Assembly (NCBI GenBank): GCA_012838615.1
Contig: DUOV01000053.1
Coordinates: 1 to 42,506, forward strand
Origin: Clostridia bacterium
GTDB lineage: Bacteria; Bacillota; DUOV01; Zhaonellaceae
DNA length: 42,506 bases
Direction: 5' to 3'
The position numbers and the translations under genes are program-made. Numbering within the stretch: the first letter of the stretch is position 1; each line of letters opens with the position of its first letter. The notes beneath the pieces are model-generated. The model searched no databases. It was not told where the DNA came from and saw only the letters and a list, made by a program, of their open reading frames with translations. Of this stretch, positions 19,279-29,506 are shown piece by piece.

Positions 19279-20064
19279 GTGGGGAGGATCGGGGAAACAC
19301 TTAGGGAAGCACGAGAAAGAAAAAACTTGACTCTAAAAGATGCAGAAGAAGCTACGAAAATCAGGTTAAAATATCTTCAAGATCTTGAAAACGAAAATTT
19401 TGAAAACCTTCCCGGAAGAGCATATGCTATTGGTTTTCTAAAAACTTACGCCAAATATTTACAAATTGAAGACCAAGCACTTGTTGAAGAATTTAAGGCG
19501 AAAAATCGTAGTGACGAGTATATACAGAACCAGCGTAGCAAAAGTAATGTTAATAGGAAGATTGAAATTAACATCCAACCCGGCAGGATTCATAGATTAT
19601 TATTGATTGGGTTAGTTATAGTATTGCTTATTGGAACCAATTTCCTATATAATTACCTGGATAATAAAAATACTATAGACCAAGGGGAAGATTTAAAGCC
19701 TGAAGTTATAGTAGAAGAGCCCAATCAAAATGAGGAAGTTAGTCCCCAGCCCTCAGACGAAGGCGGCATAGATCAAGGTTTACCAGACCTGCCCGGAAAT
19801 AATATAGATAAAATTCAGGTTTCTGTAAAAATATCAGAAGAGGAAAACAGCAAATGTTGGATTAATGTCGTTGCAGACGATAAAAATATTTTTAGTGGAA
19901 CTTTAACATCCGGTGAAGAAAAAAGTTTTGAAGCTAATGATAAGCTGGAAATAAAACTAGGTAACGCAGGGGTAGCCTATATTGTAGCTAACGGAGAGGA
20001 ATTAGGTACTTTGGGCTCAAAAGGGTCCGTTGTAACCAAGTTATTTGAAAAAGATAGTTTATAA
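19279..20064 (+). CDS. RodZ-like HTH + single TM + DUF4115-type C-terminal domain protein
   Basis: GETLREARERKNLTLKDAEEATKIRLKYLQDLE HTH, LPGRAYAIGFLKTYAKYL, TM LLLIGLVIVLLIGTNFLY. Confidence 0.88.
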   Translation: MGRIGETLREARERKNLTLKDAEEATKIRLKYLQDLENENFENLPGRAYAIGFLKTYAKYLQIEDQALVEEFKAKNRSDEYIQNQRSKSNVNRKIEINIQPGRIHRLLLIGLVIVLLIGTNFLYNYLDNKNTIDQGEDLKPEVIVEEPNQNEEVSPQPSDEGGIDQGLPDLPGNNIDKIQVSVKISEEENSKCWINVVADDKNIFSGTLTSGEEKSFEANDKLEIKLGNAGVAYIVANGEELGTLGSKGSVVTKLFEKDSL

Positions 20065-20134
20065 TACCTTTTAAATAAACCGCAGGTCAACTGCGGTTAC
20101 ATATTGTTTAGGATATTTTAGAAAGGAAATTGGC

Positions 20135-21463
20135 ATGTCAAAAAAGATTGGAATTATTACCTTAGGATGCGATAAGAACACAGTAGATTCTGAGCATATG
20201 CTTGGTTTACTAACAAACAAAGGCTACACTACTACTGAGCTTCCTGAAGAGGCAGATATTATTATTATTAATACCTGTGGATTTATTAATGATGCTAAAG
20301 AACAATCAATTAATACTATATTATCGGCTGTAGAATACAAAAAGAAAAAACCAGGTATTAAAATAATTGCTTGTGGGTGTATGGTGCAAAAGTATTGGAA
20401 GGAACTTGCCGATGAAATACCGGAAATTGATGGTTTTTTGGGAAGTAATAATGTACACATGTTACCAGAAATACTTAGTAAGATTGAAATAGGTCATAAA
20501 CCTTACTATATAAATGAAAACACTATAGCGGATGATATCTATCTGCCTAGACAATTATCAGAGTCTACAGCTAGCTCGTATTTAAAAATTGCTGAAGGAT
20601 GTAACAATAAATGTACCTATTGTGCCATACCGGCTATGCGCGGACCTTACCGCAGTCGGAATATTTCTGTTCTGATTGAAGAGGTAATGTCATTAGTTGA
20701 GCAAGGCGTAAAAGAAATTGCTTTAGTAGCACAAGACATTACTCAATATGGCATTGATTTAGGTTATAAAGTTAATTTAGTAAGTTTACTGGAAGAGCTA
20801 ATAAAAGTTGACGGACTTCAATGGGTTAGGCTCTTGTATTGCTATCCTTCCTTAATTGATGATGAATTAATTGAATTTGTTCGAGGACATAAAAAAATAT
20901 GTAATTATTTAGACATCCCTTTGCAACACGCGGACAGAGATATACTAAAAAAAATGGGTAGGAATCAAAATCCTGACCAGATTTATAAATTGATACAAAA
21001 GATCAGGGAAGAAATACCTGATATTGCAATAAGGAGTACTTTTATTGTAGGTTTTCCAGGAGAAAGTGAAAAGCAATTCAACAATTTGTTAGATTTTCTT
21101 GTTAGAGCTGAGCTTGATTGGGTTGGTGCCTTTAAATATTCTCAGGAAGATGGCACTTTAGCAGCCTGTTTTCCAAACCAAGTGTCAGAAGAAGTTAAAG
21201 AAGAGCGTTACCATATATTAATGTCTTTACAAAGAAACATTACCAATAAGAAAAATAAAAGATGGATAGGAAGGAAATTACCCGTACTGGTCGAGGGTAA
21301 ATGGGAAGAAGAAGCTTTTTTGTGGCAAGGTCGAATAGAGCAACAGGCTAGAGATGTTGACGGGGTTGTTATTTTTAAAGCCACAAACTCTTTAAAGCCA
21401 GGTGATTTTGTTGAAGTTAAGATAACTGATGTTGACGATTATGACTTGTTAGGGGAGATGTAA
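20135..21463 (+). CDS. rimO: Ribosomal protein S12 methylthiotransferase
   Basis: LGCDKNTVDSE, radical SAM CNNKCTYC, MRGPYRSR, TRAM-like C-terminus. Confidence 0.95.
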   Translation: MSKKIGIITLGCDKNTVDSEHMLGLLTNKGYTTTELPEEADIIIINTCGFINDAKEQSINTILSAVEYKKKKPGIKIIACGCMVQKYWKELADEIPEIDGFLGSNNVHMLPEILSKIEIGHKPYYINENTIADDIYLPRQLSESTASSYLKIAEGCNNKCTYCAIPAMRGPYRSRNISVLIEEVMSLVEQGVKEIALVAQDITQYGIDLGYKVNLVSLLEELIKVDGLQWVRLLYCYPSLIDDELIEFVRGHKKICNYLDIPLQHADRDILKKMGRNQNPDQIYKLIQKIREEIPDIAIRSTFIVGFPGESEKQFNNLLDFLVRAELDWVGAFKYSQEDGTLAACFPNQVSEEVKEERYHILMSLQRNITNKKNKRWIGRKLPVLVEGKWEEEAFLWQGRIEQQARDVDGVVIFKATNSLKPGDFVEVKITDVDDYDLLGEM

Positions 21464-22012
21464 ATGAATTTAGCGAACCAGTTAACGTTGGCTAGAATAA
21501 TATTAGTACCATTGTTTATGGTTTTTCTCTTGGTTAAGACAACTTATGGACAGCTCATGGCAGCTGTAGTATTTATAGTTGCAGCAGCAACTGACATTTT
21601 AGACGGTTATATAGCAAGAAGTAGGAAACAAATCTCTAATCTGGGTAAAATCATTGATCCTCTCGCGGATAAATTATTAATTTCTGCTGCCCTCATATCT
21701 TTAGTTGAATTAAGCTTGGTTAAAGCTTGGGTTGCTTTTATTATTATTTCCAGAGAATTTGCAGTAACGGGTTTAAGAACAATTGCTGCAGTAGAAGGGC
21801 ACGTAATAGCGGCTAGTCCTTTGGGTAAATTAAAGACTATATGCCAATCTGTGGCTGTTGTAGCAATTTTGATTCAAAATTTACCCATACCATATTTACC
21901 AATACTGGCAAAAATACTATTATACTTTGCAGTTTTTATTACAATTTATTCTGGAATTGATTATTTTTTAAAGAATAAAGACCTATTAAATATTGATAAG
22001 GAAGGGTTATAA
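21464..22012 (+). CDS. pgsA: CDP-diacylglycerol--glycerol-3-phosphate 3-phosphatidyltransferase
   Basis: NLANQLTLARIILVP; CDP-alcohol phosphatidyltransferase motif DILDGYIARSRKQISNLGKIIDPLADK. Confidence 0.95.
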   Translation: MNLANQLTLARIILVPLFMVFLLVKTTYGQLMAAVVFIVAAATDILDGYIARSRKQISNLGKIIDPLADKLLISAALISLVELSLVKAWVAFIIISREFAVTGLRTIAAVEGHVIAASPLGKLKTICQSVAVVAILIQNLPIPYLPILAKILLYFAVFITIYSGIDYFLKNKDLLNIDKEGL

Positions 22013-22027
22013 GCCCTTTTTTATTTC
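22003..22027 (+). terminator. Terminator overlapping pgsA stop
   Basis: aaggg-ttataag-cccttttttattt. Confidence 0.5.
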
Positions 22028-22105
22028 CCTTTTTACCACCCTTTTCATAAGGTTTGAATTGGACAAGTATGCTATAATGGCAACATAAAATGGGGGTGAA
22101 TAGTT

Positions 22106-22660
22106 TTGCAAATCAAAGGCCTTCGAATACCTATTATCTTTATATGTGCATGTTTATCATTAGCTATATTGACAGGAGGCCAGTGGGCTTATAAGGAGTT
22201 TTCCGTTGAACGTCCTTTTATTAGGGAAATTATTAATCTTAACAACGTTGAAAATGTTGAGCTTATAGGTGATTCTGACTTACCAAAGCTTGTAATAAAA
22301 CTAGGTTCTAACGCAGATTTGGCTAGTTTTATAGCTCAACTTAGGGAAATAGTTGCCAGTAATTATAAACGACAAGTAGAACTTCGATTAATTGACGAGA
22401 GAAATGAAGAATTAAACGATGTATTACTTACCAGTCGATTTTATATTTACGAAGCTCTTGTTAATGGCAATTATACTGAAATGTATTTTGAACTTGAACA
22501 GGTTCTGAACTCATTAGATCTTGACGAATGGGATTTAACTATGGACAATCAGTATATTTATTTAAAATTATACCAAGATTCTGCTTATCTTTATGAAATT
22601 ATACCTCTCAATCGGCAAATGTTAGTAATAGGTGGTGATATACCATATGCCTCTAATTGA
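22106..22660 (+). CDS. Hypothetical protein with one N-terminal TM and about 150-aa extracytoplasmic domain
   Basis: TM IPIIFICACLSLAILTGGQWAY followed by soluble acidic domain; preceded by extended -10 tgctataat and a gggggtga SD. Confidence 0.65.
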   Translation: MQIKGLRIPIIFICACLSLAILTGGQWAYKEFSVERPFIREIINLNNVENVELIGDSDLPKLVIKLGSNADLASFIAQLREIVASNYKRQVELRLIDERNEELNDVLLTSRFYIYEALVNGNYTEMYFELEQVLNSLDLDEWDLTMDNQYIYLKLYQDSAYLYEIIPLNRQMLVIGGDIPYASN

Positions 22661-24128
22661 AGCTAGCCTAGGGATTGCCATAGGCTTTTTAACTTTCTTG
22701 ATTATAGTTGGTTACGACGTTTTTCCATTTATTCTACTTTTAGCTTTTGGCCTTGCTTTTTATTTTATAGTAGTACAAAAAGGCACAGTAGCAATTAAAT
22801 CTAGAGGAAATTGCCAGTCAAGTACTACAGTAACTTTTCAAGATATTGGGGGTCAAAACATTGCCAAGAAGGAACTGATTGAAGCCCTTGATTTTATAAT
22901 TACATCCGAGAAAACAAAGTCTTTAGGCATTAGGCCGTTAAAAGGTATTTTGCTGACAGGTCCTCCGGGTACTGGAAAAACGATGCTTGCTAAGGCTGCT
23001 GCTGCCTATACTGATGCCGTATTCATTGCTACTGCAGGTTCTGAGTTTATTGAAATGTATGCTGGTATTGGGGCTCAGCGTGTTAGAAGCATTTTTAAAA
23101 AAGCCAGGGATTTGGCCAAAAAGAAAGACAAGCCACGAGCTATTATATTTATTGATGAGATAGAAGTAGTAGGTGGGAAACGGGGCAGCCATACCAGTCA
23201 TCTAGAATATGATCAGACTTTAAACCAATTGCTGGTTGAAATGGATGGGATAGAAACCGATAAAGATGTAAATATTCTTGTGGTAGCTGCTACTAATAGG
23301 GTTGACATGCTGGATTCAGCTTTACTACGTCCTGGAAGATTTGATCGTGTAGTTAAAGTAGATTTACCTGATAAAGAAGGACGTTTACAAATTCTAAGAA
23401 TTCATACAGCCAATAAGCCATTAGATAACGATGTTGACTTAGAAGCAGTTGCTCAAGAGACTTTTGGTTTGTCTGGTGCCCATCTAGAAAATATAACAAA
23501 TGAGGCTGCTATTTATGCTTTGCGGGACAAAGGCGAAAAAATAACTCAGAAACATTTTATTGAAGCCATTGAAAAAGTTATGTTGGGCGAAAAATTAGAT
23601 AAAAAACCCGCTCTTAAAGAGTTAGAACGTGTTACTGTTCATGAATCCGGGCATGCCATAATGAGTGAGGTGCTTAGGCCCGGTTCAGTAGCTCATGTAA
23701 CGATTACTCCTCGCGGAGGAGCTTTAGGTTATATGCGTCAGAAACCTGAAAATGATATGTATCTTTATACGAAAAGTTACTTGCTAAACCAGATTAAAAT
23801 AGCGGTGGCTGGCTCCGTAGCTGAAGAAATATTTTTTGGAGAGCGGAGTACAGGAGCTGTTAATGATTTTAATGAAGCTATAAAGTTAGCTAAACAAATT
23901 GTATTGTCTGGCCTGTCAGATTTAGGTATCGTTGATATGAATAAGGAAGATGATTCTGTCAGCCAAGAAGTAAAAAAAATTGTGCATTGTCAAGTTAATG
24001 AAGCAAGAACTATTTTACTAAGTAAAAGGCCCTTGTTAGAAGCTTTAATAGAACAACTAAAACTTAACGAAAAAGTAACTGGGAAGCAATTACAAGATTT
24101 AGTACACAAATTTAGTAAGTGCGCATAA
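22647..24128 (+). CDS. FtsH-like AAA+ zinc metalloprotease, compact N-terminus
   Basis: GGQNIAKKEL, GPPGTGKTMLAKA, IIFIDEIEVVGGKRG, RPGRFDR, HESGHAIMSE zinc motif, GAVNDFNEA; SD aggtggtga before ATG 22647. Confidence 0.88.
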   Translation: MPLIEASLGIAIGFLTFLIIVGYDVFPFILLLAFGLAFYFIVVQKGTVAIKSRGNCQSSTTVTFQDIGGQNIAKKELIEALDFIITSEKTKSLGIRPLKGILLTGPPGTGKTMLAKAAAAYTDAVFIATAGSEFIEMYAGIGAQRVRSIFKKARDLAKKKDKPRAIIFIDEIEVVGGKRGSHTSHLEYDQTLNQLLVEMDGIETDKDVNILVVAATNRVDMLDSALLRPGRFDRVVKVDLPDKEGRLQILRIHTANKPLDNDVDLEAVAQETFGLSGAHLENITNEAAIYALRDKGEKITQKHFIEAIEKVMLGEKLDKKPALKELERVTVHESGHAIMSEVLRPGSVAHVTITPRGGALGYMRQKPENDMYLYTKSYLLNQIKIAVAGSVAEEIFFGERSTGAVNDFNEAIKLAKQIVLSGLSDLGIVDMNKEDDSVSQEVKKIVHCQVNEARTILLSKRPLLEALIEQLKLNEKVTGKQLQDLVHKFSKCA

Positions 24129-24157
24129 TTTTTTAGGGCAAAGGGAGGTGGATTATT

Positions 24158-25543
24158 ACGGATAGAGGCAAAGTCAAAATTCTATTAGTTGCTTTGTTGG
24201 GAGCTGTCATTGCCATTGCCTTGTTTAACCAAACTCAGTTTTCTTTAACCTCCCTAGATTTTCTGCTTTCATTACAATTATTTTCCAAAGGTGAAACAGA
24301 GATTAAGGTGCCACCTTTAGGTACAGTTTCTGCCCCAACTCATTTATTTCCAGTAAAAATAATATTAGTCCTAAACAATATTAATTTTAAAATTTTAGAA
24401 GAAATGATTGCTAAGGGATTTGGACAACAACAATTATTTGATAATTTACGTGTTGAATTAATTCGATTTTTGAAAATTTACTTTATAAAAATATTTATAC
24501 TAAGTGTGCTCGGGGCAACGATTGCTACTTTTTTATATTCAGGTAATCTAAAATCTTCATTAAAAAGCAGTATAATTGGTCTGTGTCTGGCAAGTACAAT
24601 CATCGGCGGAATCTACTCTGGGTATGACTATAAAAAATTTTATAATCCTGAATATTATGGAGCATTGGAGAATGCTCCTTGGATGTTGGAACTCCTTCAA
24701 GATGGTTTAGAAAAGATGGAAAAACTCGGTGAAAAAATTGAAACTGTTGCTCAAAATGTAGACGTTTTGTATAGGAATTTTGAACAAAGTGTAGCGTTCA
24801 ATCAAGGTGATGAATATACACAGATATTGCATGTATCTGATATTCACAACAACCCTATAGCATTTCGGTTTATAGAACAGATAGTAGAGAGCTTTGGTGT
24901 AGATATTATTGTAGACACAGGTGATCTGACTGATTTTGGTACTCCGTTAGAAACATTCTTTTTAGAAAAAATTGAATCTCTAGAAATTCCATATTTATTT
25001 GTAGCAGGTAATCATGATTCTCCCCAGGTAATTAATGCCTTATCTGGTGTTAATAATGTGATTAACGTAAATAAGAAAATTGTAAACGTTAAGGGTATTG
25101 ATTTTATCGGAATTAATGATCCTGCTTCGGTAAGCAACAAAGTAATTCCGCCAGCACAAGAAGAGATAAATGAGTATGCTGCACAGCTTAATGAACTTAT
25201 GAACTCTAGCCAAAGAACACCGGATATTATGTTGATTCATAATCCCCAATTGGCTAATCAATTTACAGGCCGTTTACCTACTGTTTTATTTGGGCATAGT
25301 CACCAACATGCTATTGAAATTGATAAAGGAACCGTACTTGTCAATGCAGGAACAACTGGAGCTGCTGGTATTCGGGGTCTAGGAACAACACAAGAAGTTT
25401 CGTATACCTTGGTTCTATTAAGCTTTCAGCAACAACAATTTGATACGGTCGAGGTTAAATGGCAACTTGTAGCTACGGACACTATTAAAATTTTCAATTC
25501 TAAACCCGGGTTTGTTGTTGAGCATCAAGTCTACACAAAGTAA
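24158..25543 (+). CDS. Membrane-anchored calcineurin-like metallophosphoesterase
   Basis: VSDIHNN, VDTGDLTDFG, VAGNHDS, FGHSHQH motifs; 3 predicted TM segments. Start uncertain: track gives TTG 24194, but SD gggaggtg (24143-24150) precedes in-frame ATT 24155/ACG 24158. Confidence 0.8.
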   Translation, partial: TDRGKVKILLVALLGAVIAIALFNQTQFSLTSLDFLLSLQLFSKGETEIKVPPLGTVSAPTHLFPVKIILVLNNINFKILEEMIAKGFGQQQLFDNLRVELIRFLKIYFIKIFILSVLGATIATFLYSGNLKSSLKSSIIGLCLASTIIGGIYSGYDYKKFYNPEYYGALENAPWMLELLQDGLEKMEKLGEKIETVAQNVDVLYRNFEQSVAFNQGDEYTQILHVSDIHNNPIAFRFIEQIVESFGVDIIVDTGDLTDFGTPLETFFLEKIESLEIPYLFVAGNHDSPQVINALSGVNNVINVNKKIVNVKGIDFIGINDPASVSNKVIPPAQEEINEYAAQLNELMNSSQRTPDIMLIHNPQLANQFTGRLPTVLFGHSHQHAIEIDKGTVLVNAGTTGAAGIRGLGTTQEVSYTLVLLSFQQQQFDTVEVKWQLVATDTIKIFNSKPGFVVEHQVYTK

Positions 25544-25640
25544 TCAGAAGTTTAGTGTATTATGGTTACCTTGCCAAGGGATTTGCCATTATGTTATAAT
25601 CTATTTAAATTAAGTTCCCCCAAAAGAAGTGAGAAAGGTT

Positions 25641-25742
25641 GTGGTGCTGTTGTTGTTACCCGCCGAAATTTTTTGGAGGATTTTCGAGAAAACAGGATCA
25701 GTTGTTGCTTATATTATGTATCGAAAGCTTATCATTCAATAG
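25641..25742 (+). CDS. YqzL-like small protein (33 codons)
   Basis: GTG-initiated ORF VVLLLLPAEIFWRIFEKTGSVVAYIMYRKLIIQ*; FW..FEKTGSV.AYIMY pattern resembles YqzL family; too short for the ORF track. Confidence 0.6.
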   Translation: MVLLLLPAEIFWRIFEKTGSVVAYIMYRKLIIQ

Positions 25743-25751
25743 TTGGATGAA

Positions 25752-25967
25752 ATATTATGAACGGGATAAGTAGTAGGTTTAAAAACCTATCCAGGGAAAT
25801 AGTACCAGAGACTGAAAGTGCTATTTAGGTTTTTCTACGAATTTCCCCCGGGAATAGCAAGCTGAATTCAGCAAGTCTGATAGTAGGTAATGCCGGACTC
25901 CACCGTTAAATGGATTACTAAAGAGAGAATTGTTTTTTTAGCAATTAATTTTGGGTGGTACCGCGGA
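25752..25967 (+). promoter_or_regulatory. T-box leader (tRNA-Phe-responsive, inferred)
   Basis: Stem I agta/gggaa/agagac features, candidate UUC specifier in gaatttccc (25843-25845), canonical T-box tgggtggtaccgcgg (25952-25966), upstream of pheST. Confidence 0.92.
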
Positions 25968-25970
25968 AGC

Positions 25971-26004
25971 AGCCTTTCGTCCCATAGGATGAGGGCTTTT
26001 TTTA
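25971..26004 (+). terminator. T-box terminator
   Basis: agcctttcgtcc-cata-ggatgagggct followed by T7. Confidence 0.88.
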
Positions 26005-26039
26005 TTGTAGGTAACTTATACAAGTAAGGAGGATAAAAG

Positions 26040-27062
26040 ATGCGGGAAGAATTACTGAAAATTCAGGAGCAAGGTAGTGTTGAGTTAAATAATGCTCAAA
26101 GTCTTGAGGAATTAAATCAATTACGCATAAAATATTTAGGTAAAAAAGGACTATTGACTCAAGTTTTGCGAGGTATGGGTTCCTTGGAAGCCTCCGAAAG
26201 GCCTATTGTCGGTCAATTAGCAAACGAAATAAGAGACAGCTTAGAACAATGTCTTGCTGCTAAAAATAAATATCTGCAGGAAAAGGCATTACTTTTGCGC
26301 CTAGAAGAAGAAGTAATCGATGTTACATTACCTGGCAGACCAATAAAATTTGGTAATAAACACCCCTTGACTTTGATTCTCGAAGAAATTAAAGGAATCT
26401 TTACCGGAATGGGATTTACTGTCGCTGACGGTCCAGAAGTGGAACTTGATTATTATAACTTTGAAGCTCTTAATATTCCAAAAGATCATCCTGCAAGGGA
26501 TATGCAGGATTCATTTTATATAACTGATGAAATATTATTAAGAACCCATACTTCGCCTGTGCAAGCTAGAGTGATGCAAGCTATGACTCCAGAACTTCCA
26601 GTTAAAATAATTGCTCCAGGTAAGGTTTTTAGGAGGGACGATGACGCTACTCACTCACCTATGTTTCATCAAGTTGAAGGCCTGTTAGTTGATAATAAAA
26701 TTACCTTTGCTGATTTAAAGGGAACATTGCTCTCATTTGTACGGCAGATGTTTGGTTCTGACAGGCAAATTCGCTTAAGGCCAAGTTATTTCCCATTTAC
26801 AGAACCGAGTGCAGAGGTTGACGTTTCTTGCTTTAATTGTGGGGGACAAGGTTGTCGAGTTTGTAAAGATACTGGATGGATTGAAATACTAGGAAGTGGC
26901 ATGGTTCATCCAAATGTCTTACAAATGTCCGGGTACAATCCCGAGCAAGTTACAGGTTTTGCTTTTGGAATGGGTGTGGAACGGATAGCCATGCTTAAAT
27001 ATGGTATAGATGATTTACGTTTACTTTTTGAAAATGATGTGCGTTTCTTAAGTCAGTTTTAA
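26040..27062 (+). CDS. pheS: Phenylalanine--tRNA ligase alpha subunit
   Basis: [44 protein letters not shown]. Confidence 0.97.
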   Translation: MREELLKIQEQGSVELNNAQSLEELNQLRIKYLGKKGLLTQVLRGMGSLEASERPIVGQLANEIRDSLEQCLAAKNKYLQEKALLLRLEEEVIDVTLPGRPIKFGNKHPLTLILEEIKGIFTGMGFTVADGPEVELDYYNFEALNIPKDHPARDMQDSFYITDEILLRTHTSPVQARVMQAMTPELPVKIIAPGKVFRRDDDATHSPMFHQVEGLLVDNKITFADLKGTLLSFVRQMFGSDRQIRLRPSYFPFTEPSAEVDVSCFNCGGQGCRVCKDTGWIEILGSGMVHPNVLQMSGYNPEQVTGFAFGMGVERIAMLKYGIDDLRLLFENDVRFLSQF

Positions 27063-27077
27063 GAGGAGGGAGCTTAA

Positions 27078-29504
27078 TTGCAAGTATCATTAAAATGGTT
27101 AAAGGATTACATTGATCTTAACTTATCGACGGAGGAACTTGCCAATTATTTGACTATGGCAGGTTTAGAAGTTGATTCTATTAATAAATTAGGAGAAGGT
27201 ATTTCAAAAGTTGTATCAGGCGAAATTCTAGAAGTTAAACCACATCCTAATGCTGACAAACTAGTTGTATGTGCGGTTAACGTGGGACAAGAAAATGCCC
27301 CTTTGACTATTGTTACTGGAGCCCCTAATGTTAGGCCTGGAATGAAAGTGCCTGTAGCAATAGTTGGCGCAAAGTTACCTGACGGTCCTCAAATTAAAAA
27401 AGCAGTTTTTCGTGGAATAGAATCATACGGTATGCTGTGCTCTGCTCAAGAATTAGGAATAGATCCAACTGGTCTTCCTGCTGAAGAAAGGGAAGGTATT
27501 ATGAGCCTGCCACCAAGTACACCTCTTGGCATACCTATTCAAGAGGTTCTGGGATTAGATGATGAAGTTTTAGAGTTGGAGCTGACTCCTAATCGTTCAG
27601 ATTGTCTAGGCATGATCAATATAGCTCGGGAAATTGGTGCACTTACTTCAGCATCATTAAAGTTACCAAAGATTTCTCACGAAGGTAATAATGATGTGAT
27701 TGATCAAATGGCGAGTGTTGAAATAGTTGATAGTGATCTATGCCGTCGGTATGTGGCAAGGATTATAAAGGATGTAAAAATAGAACCATCACCTTTGTGG
27801 CTTCAACAACGACTACAGGCTGCAGGAATGCGTTCAATAAATAATATTGTTGATGTTACGAATTTTGTCATGTTAGAAATGGGGCAACCTTTGCATGCCT
27901 TTGATTACGATAAGCTTGAAGAACACAAAATTATTGTTAGGAGAGCTAAAGAAAACGAAACTATTGTTACTTTAGATGGTATTCAAAGAAAGTTAGATAA
28001 AGATATGTTAATTATTGCAGATGCAACTAAACCCGTAGCAATAGCTGGTGTTATGGGTGGCTTTGATACGGAGGTTACATCGGAAACTAATACAATTTTA
28101 TTAGAATCTGCATTTTTTGAAGGAGCCAGTATAAGAAAAACTTCACGCAAACTTGGTCTTCGGTCTGAGGCTTCTAGCAGATTTGAAAAAGGTATTAACC
28201 TAGATGGTTCATTAGAAGCAATCAATCGAGCAGTAGACTTAATAGAAGAACTAGGTGCTGGAGTAGCCGTGCCGGGGAAAATCGACGTGTTTCCTTCAAA
28301 GCCTGAAAAAGTTGTTATCAAGTTTAGACCAAGCAGAGCCAATTATATTTTAGGTACTGATATATCGAGTCAACAAATGTTAAAATACTTTAAAAGTCTT
28401 TCATTTGAATGTGTACAAGAGAACAATGATTTGTTTTTAGTCACCGTTCCTTCCTATAGGCGAGATATTACCTTAGAGATAGACTTAGTTGAAGAAATTG
28501 CTAGACTGTATGGGTACAGCAACATTCCAACAACTCTACCCCAAAGCACCATGACCCAAAGCAAAAAAACTTCTATTCAGGCTTTAGAAGAAAAGGTAAA
28601 AAATACACTCGTAGGTATGGGTATGAAAGAAATAATAACCTACAGTTTTATAGGTTCAAAATCCTTTGACAAACTTAGGCTTAAAGATTCGCATCCTTGG
28701 AGAAATTGTATAGAAATCAAAAATCCATTAAGTGATGATCAAAATGTAATGCGAACAACACTTATTCCTGGCCTGATGGAGATAGCTAGTAAAAACATTC
28801 ATCGTAGACAATTGAATTTGTGTTTGTTTGAAAGCGGTAATGTATTTATTCCCCAAGGTTCTAATCATTTACCCCTTGAAGAACCTCATATAGCCGCTTT
28901 AGTAACTGGTGGTTTAGGTAAAGCCTGGAATACTTCTTTTGAAAAATTTGATTTTTATTATTTAAAAGGGGTTTTGGAACAACTTTTCAGTCAACTAAAT
29001 CAGGGTAACATTAATTTTATTCCAACCAAGAATTACTCTTCCTTCCATCCTGGAAGAACAGCAGAAATTGTAATTAATGATGAAGTAATAGGAGTAATTG
29101 GAGAAATCCATCCCCTGGTTCTTGAAGAGTATGATGTAGACCAAAAAATTTGGCTGTTTGAATTAAATTTAAGTCCGCTTCTAAGTGGTTTTAGCAAAAT
29201 TAAAGAGTTTGAGCCTTTACCAAAATATCCTCCTGTTGAAAGGGATATGGCCATAATAGTTCCTGAGCAGGTAATTACTAGCCAGGTGGATCAGAAGATT
29301 GCTGCCGTAGGTGGAAAATATCTGATTCAGTATCATTTGTTTGATATATATAGAGGGGAGCAAATTCCCAAAGGTTTTAAGAGCATGGCGTATAATATGA
29401 TTTATCAAGCTCAAGACAGGACCCTTACAGATAAAGAGGTTTCCGATATTCATAATCGAATTCAACAAGAACTTCAGGCTAGTTTTGGTGCTAAATTACG
29501 CTAG
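27078..29504 (+). CDS. pheT: Phenylalanine--tRNA ligase beta subunit
   Basis: B3/B4, tRNA-binding EMAP-like N-term (HPNADKLVVC), C-terminal FDX-ACB (YPPVERDMAIIV). Confidence 0.97.
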   Translation: MQVSLKWLKDYIDLNLSTEELANYLTMAGLEVDSINKLGEGISKVVSGEILEVKPHPNADKLVVCAVNVGQENAPLTIVTGAPNVRPGMKVPVAIVGAKLPDGPQIKKAVFRGIESYGMLCSAQELGIDPTGLPAEEREGIMSLPPSTPLGIPIQEVLGLDDEVLELELTPNRSDCLGMINIAREIGALTSASLKLPKISHEGNNDVIDQMASVEIVDSDLCRRYVARIIKDVKIEPSPLWLQQRLQAAGMRSINNIVDVTNFVMLEMGQPLHAFDYDKLEEHKIIVRRAKENETIVTLDGIQRKLDKDMLIIADATKPVAIAGVMGGFDTEVTSETNTILLESAFFEGASIRKTSRKLGLRSEASSRFEKGINLDGSLEAINRAVDLIEELGAGVAVPGKIDVFPSKPEKVVIKFRPSRANYILGTDISSQQMLKYFKSLSFECVQENNDLFLVTVPSYRRDITLEIDLVEEIARLYGYSNIPTTLPQSTMTQSKKTSIQALEEKVKNTLVGMGMKEIITYSFIGSKSFDKLRLKDSHPWRNCIEIKNPLSDDQNVMRTTLIPGLMEIASKNIHRRQLNLCLFESGNVFIPQGSNHLPLEEPHIAALVTGGLGKAWNTSFEKFDFYYLKGVLEQLFSQLNQGNINFIPTKNYSSFHPGRTAEIVINDEVIGVIGEIHPLVLEEYDVDQKIWLFELNLSPLLSGFSKIKEFEPLPKYPPVERDMAIIVPEQVITSQVDQKIAAVGGKYLIQYHLFDIYRGEQIPKGFKSMAYNMIYQAQDRTLTDKEVSDIHNRIQQELQASFGAKLR

Positions 29505-29506
29505 AA

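Noticed and set aside
20077-20099. Hairpin aaccgcag-gtcaa-ctgcggtt between rodZ-like gene and rimO
   Set aside because: Good stem but no T-tract; insufficient evidence for a terminator or regulatory role.
25562-25750. Tracked 62-aa ORF before pheS
   Set aside because: Different frame from the YqzL-like ORF, crosses the promoter, no recognisable protein features.
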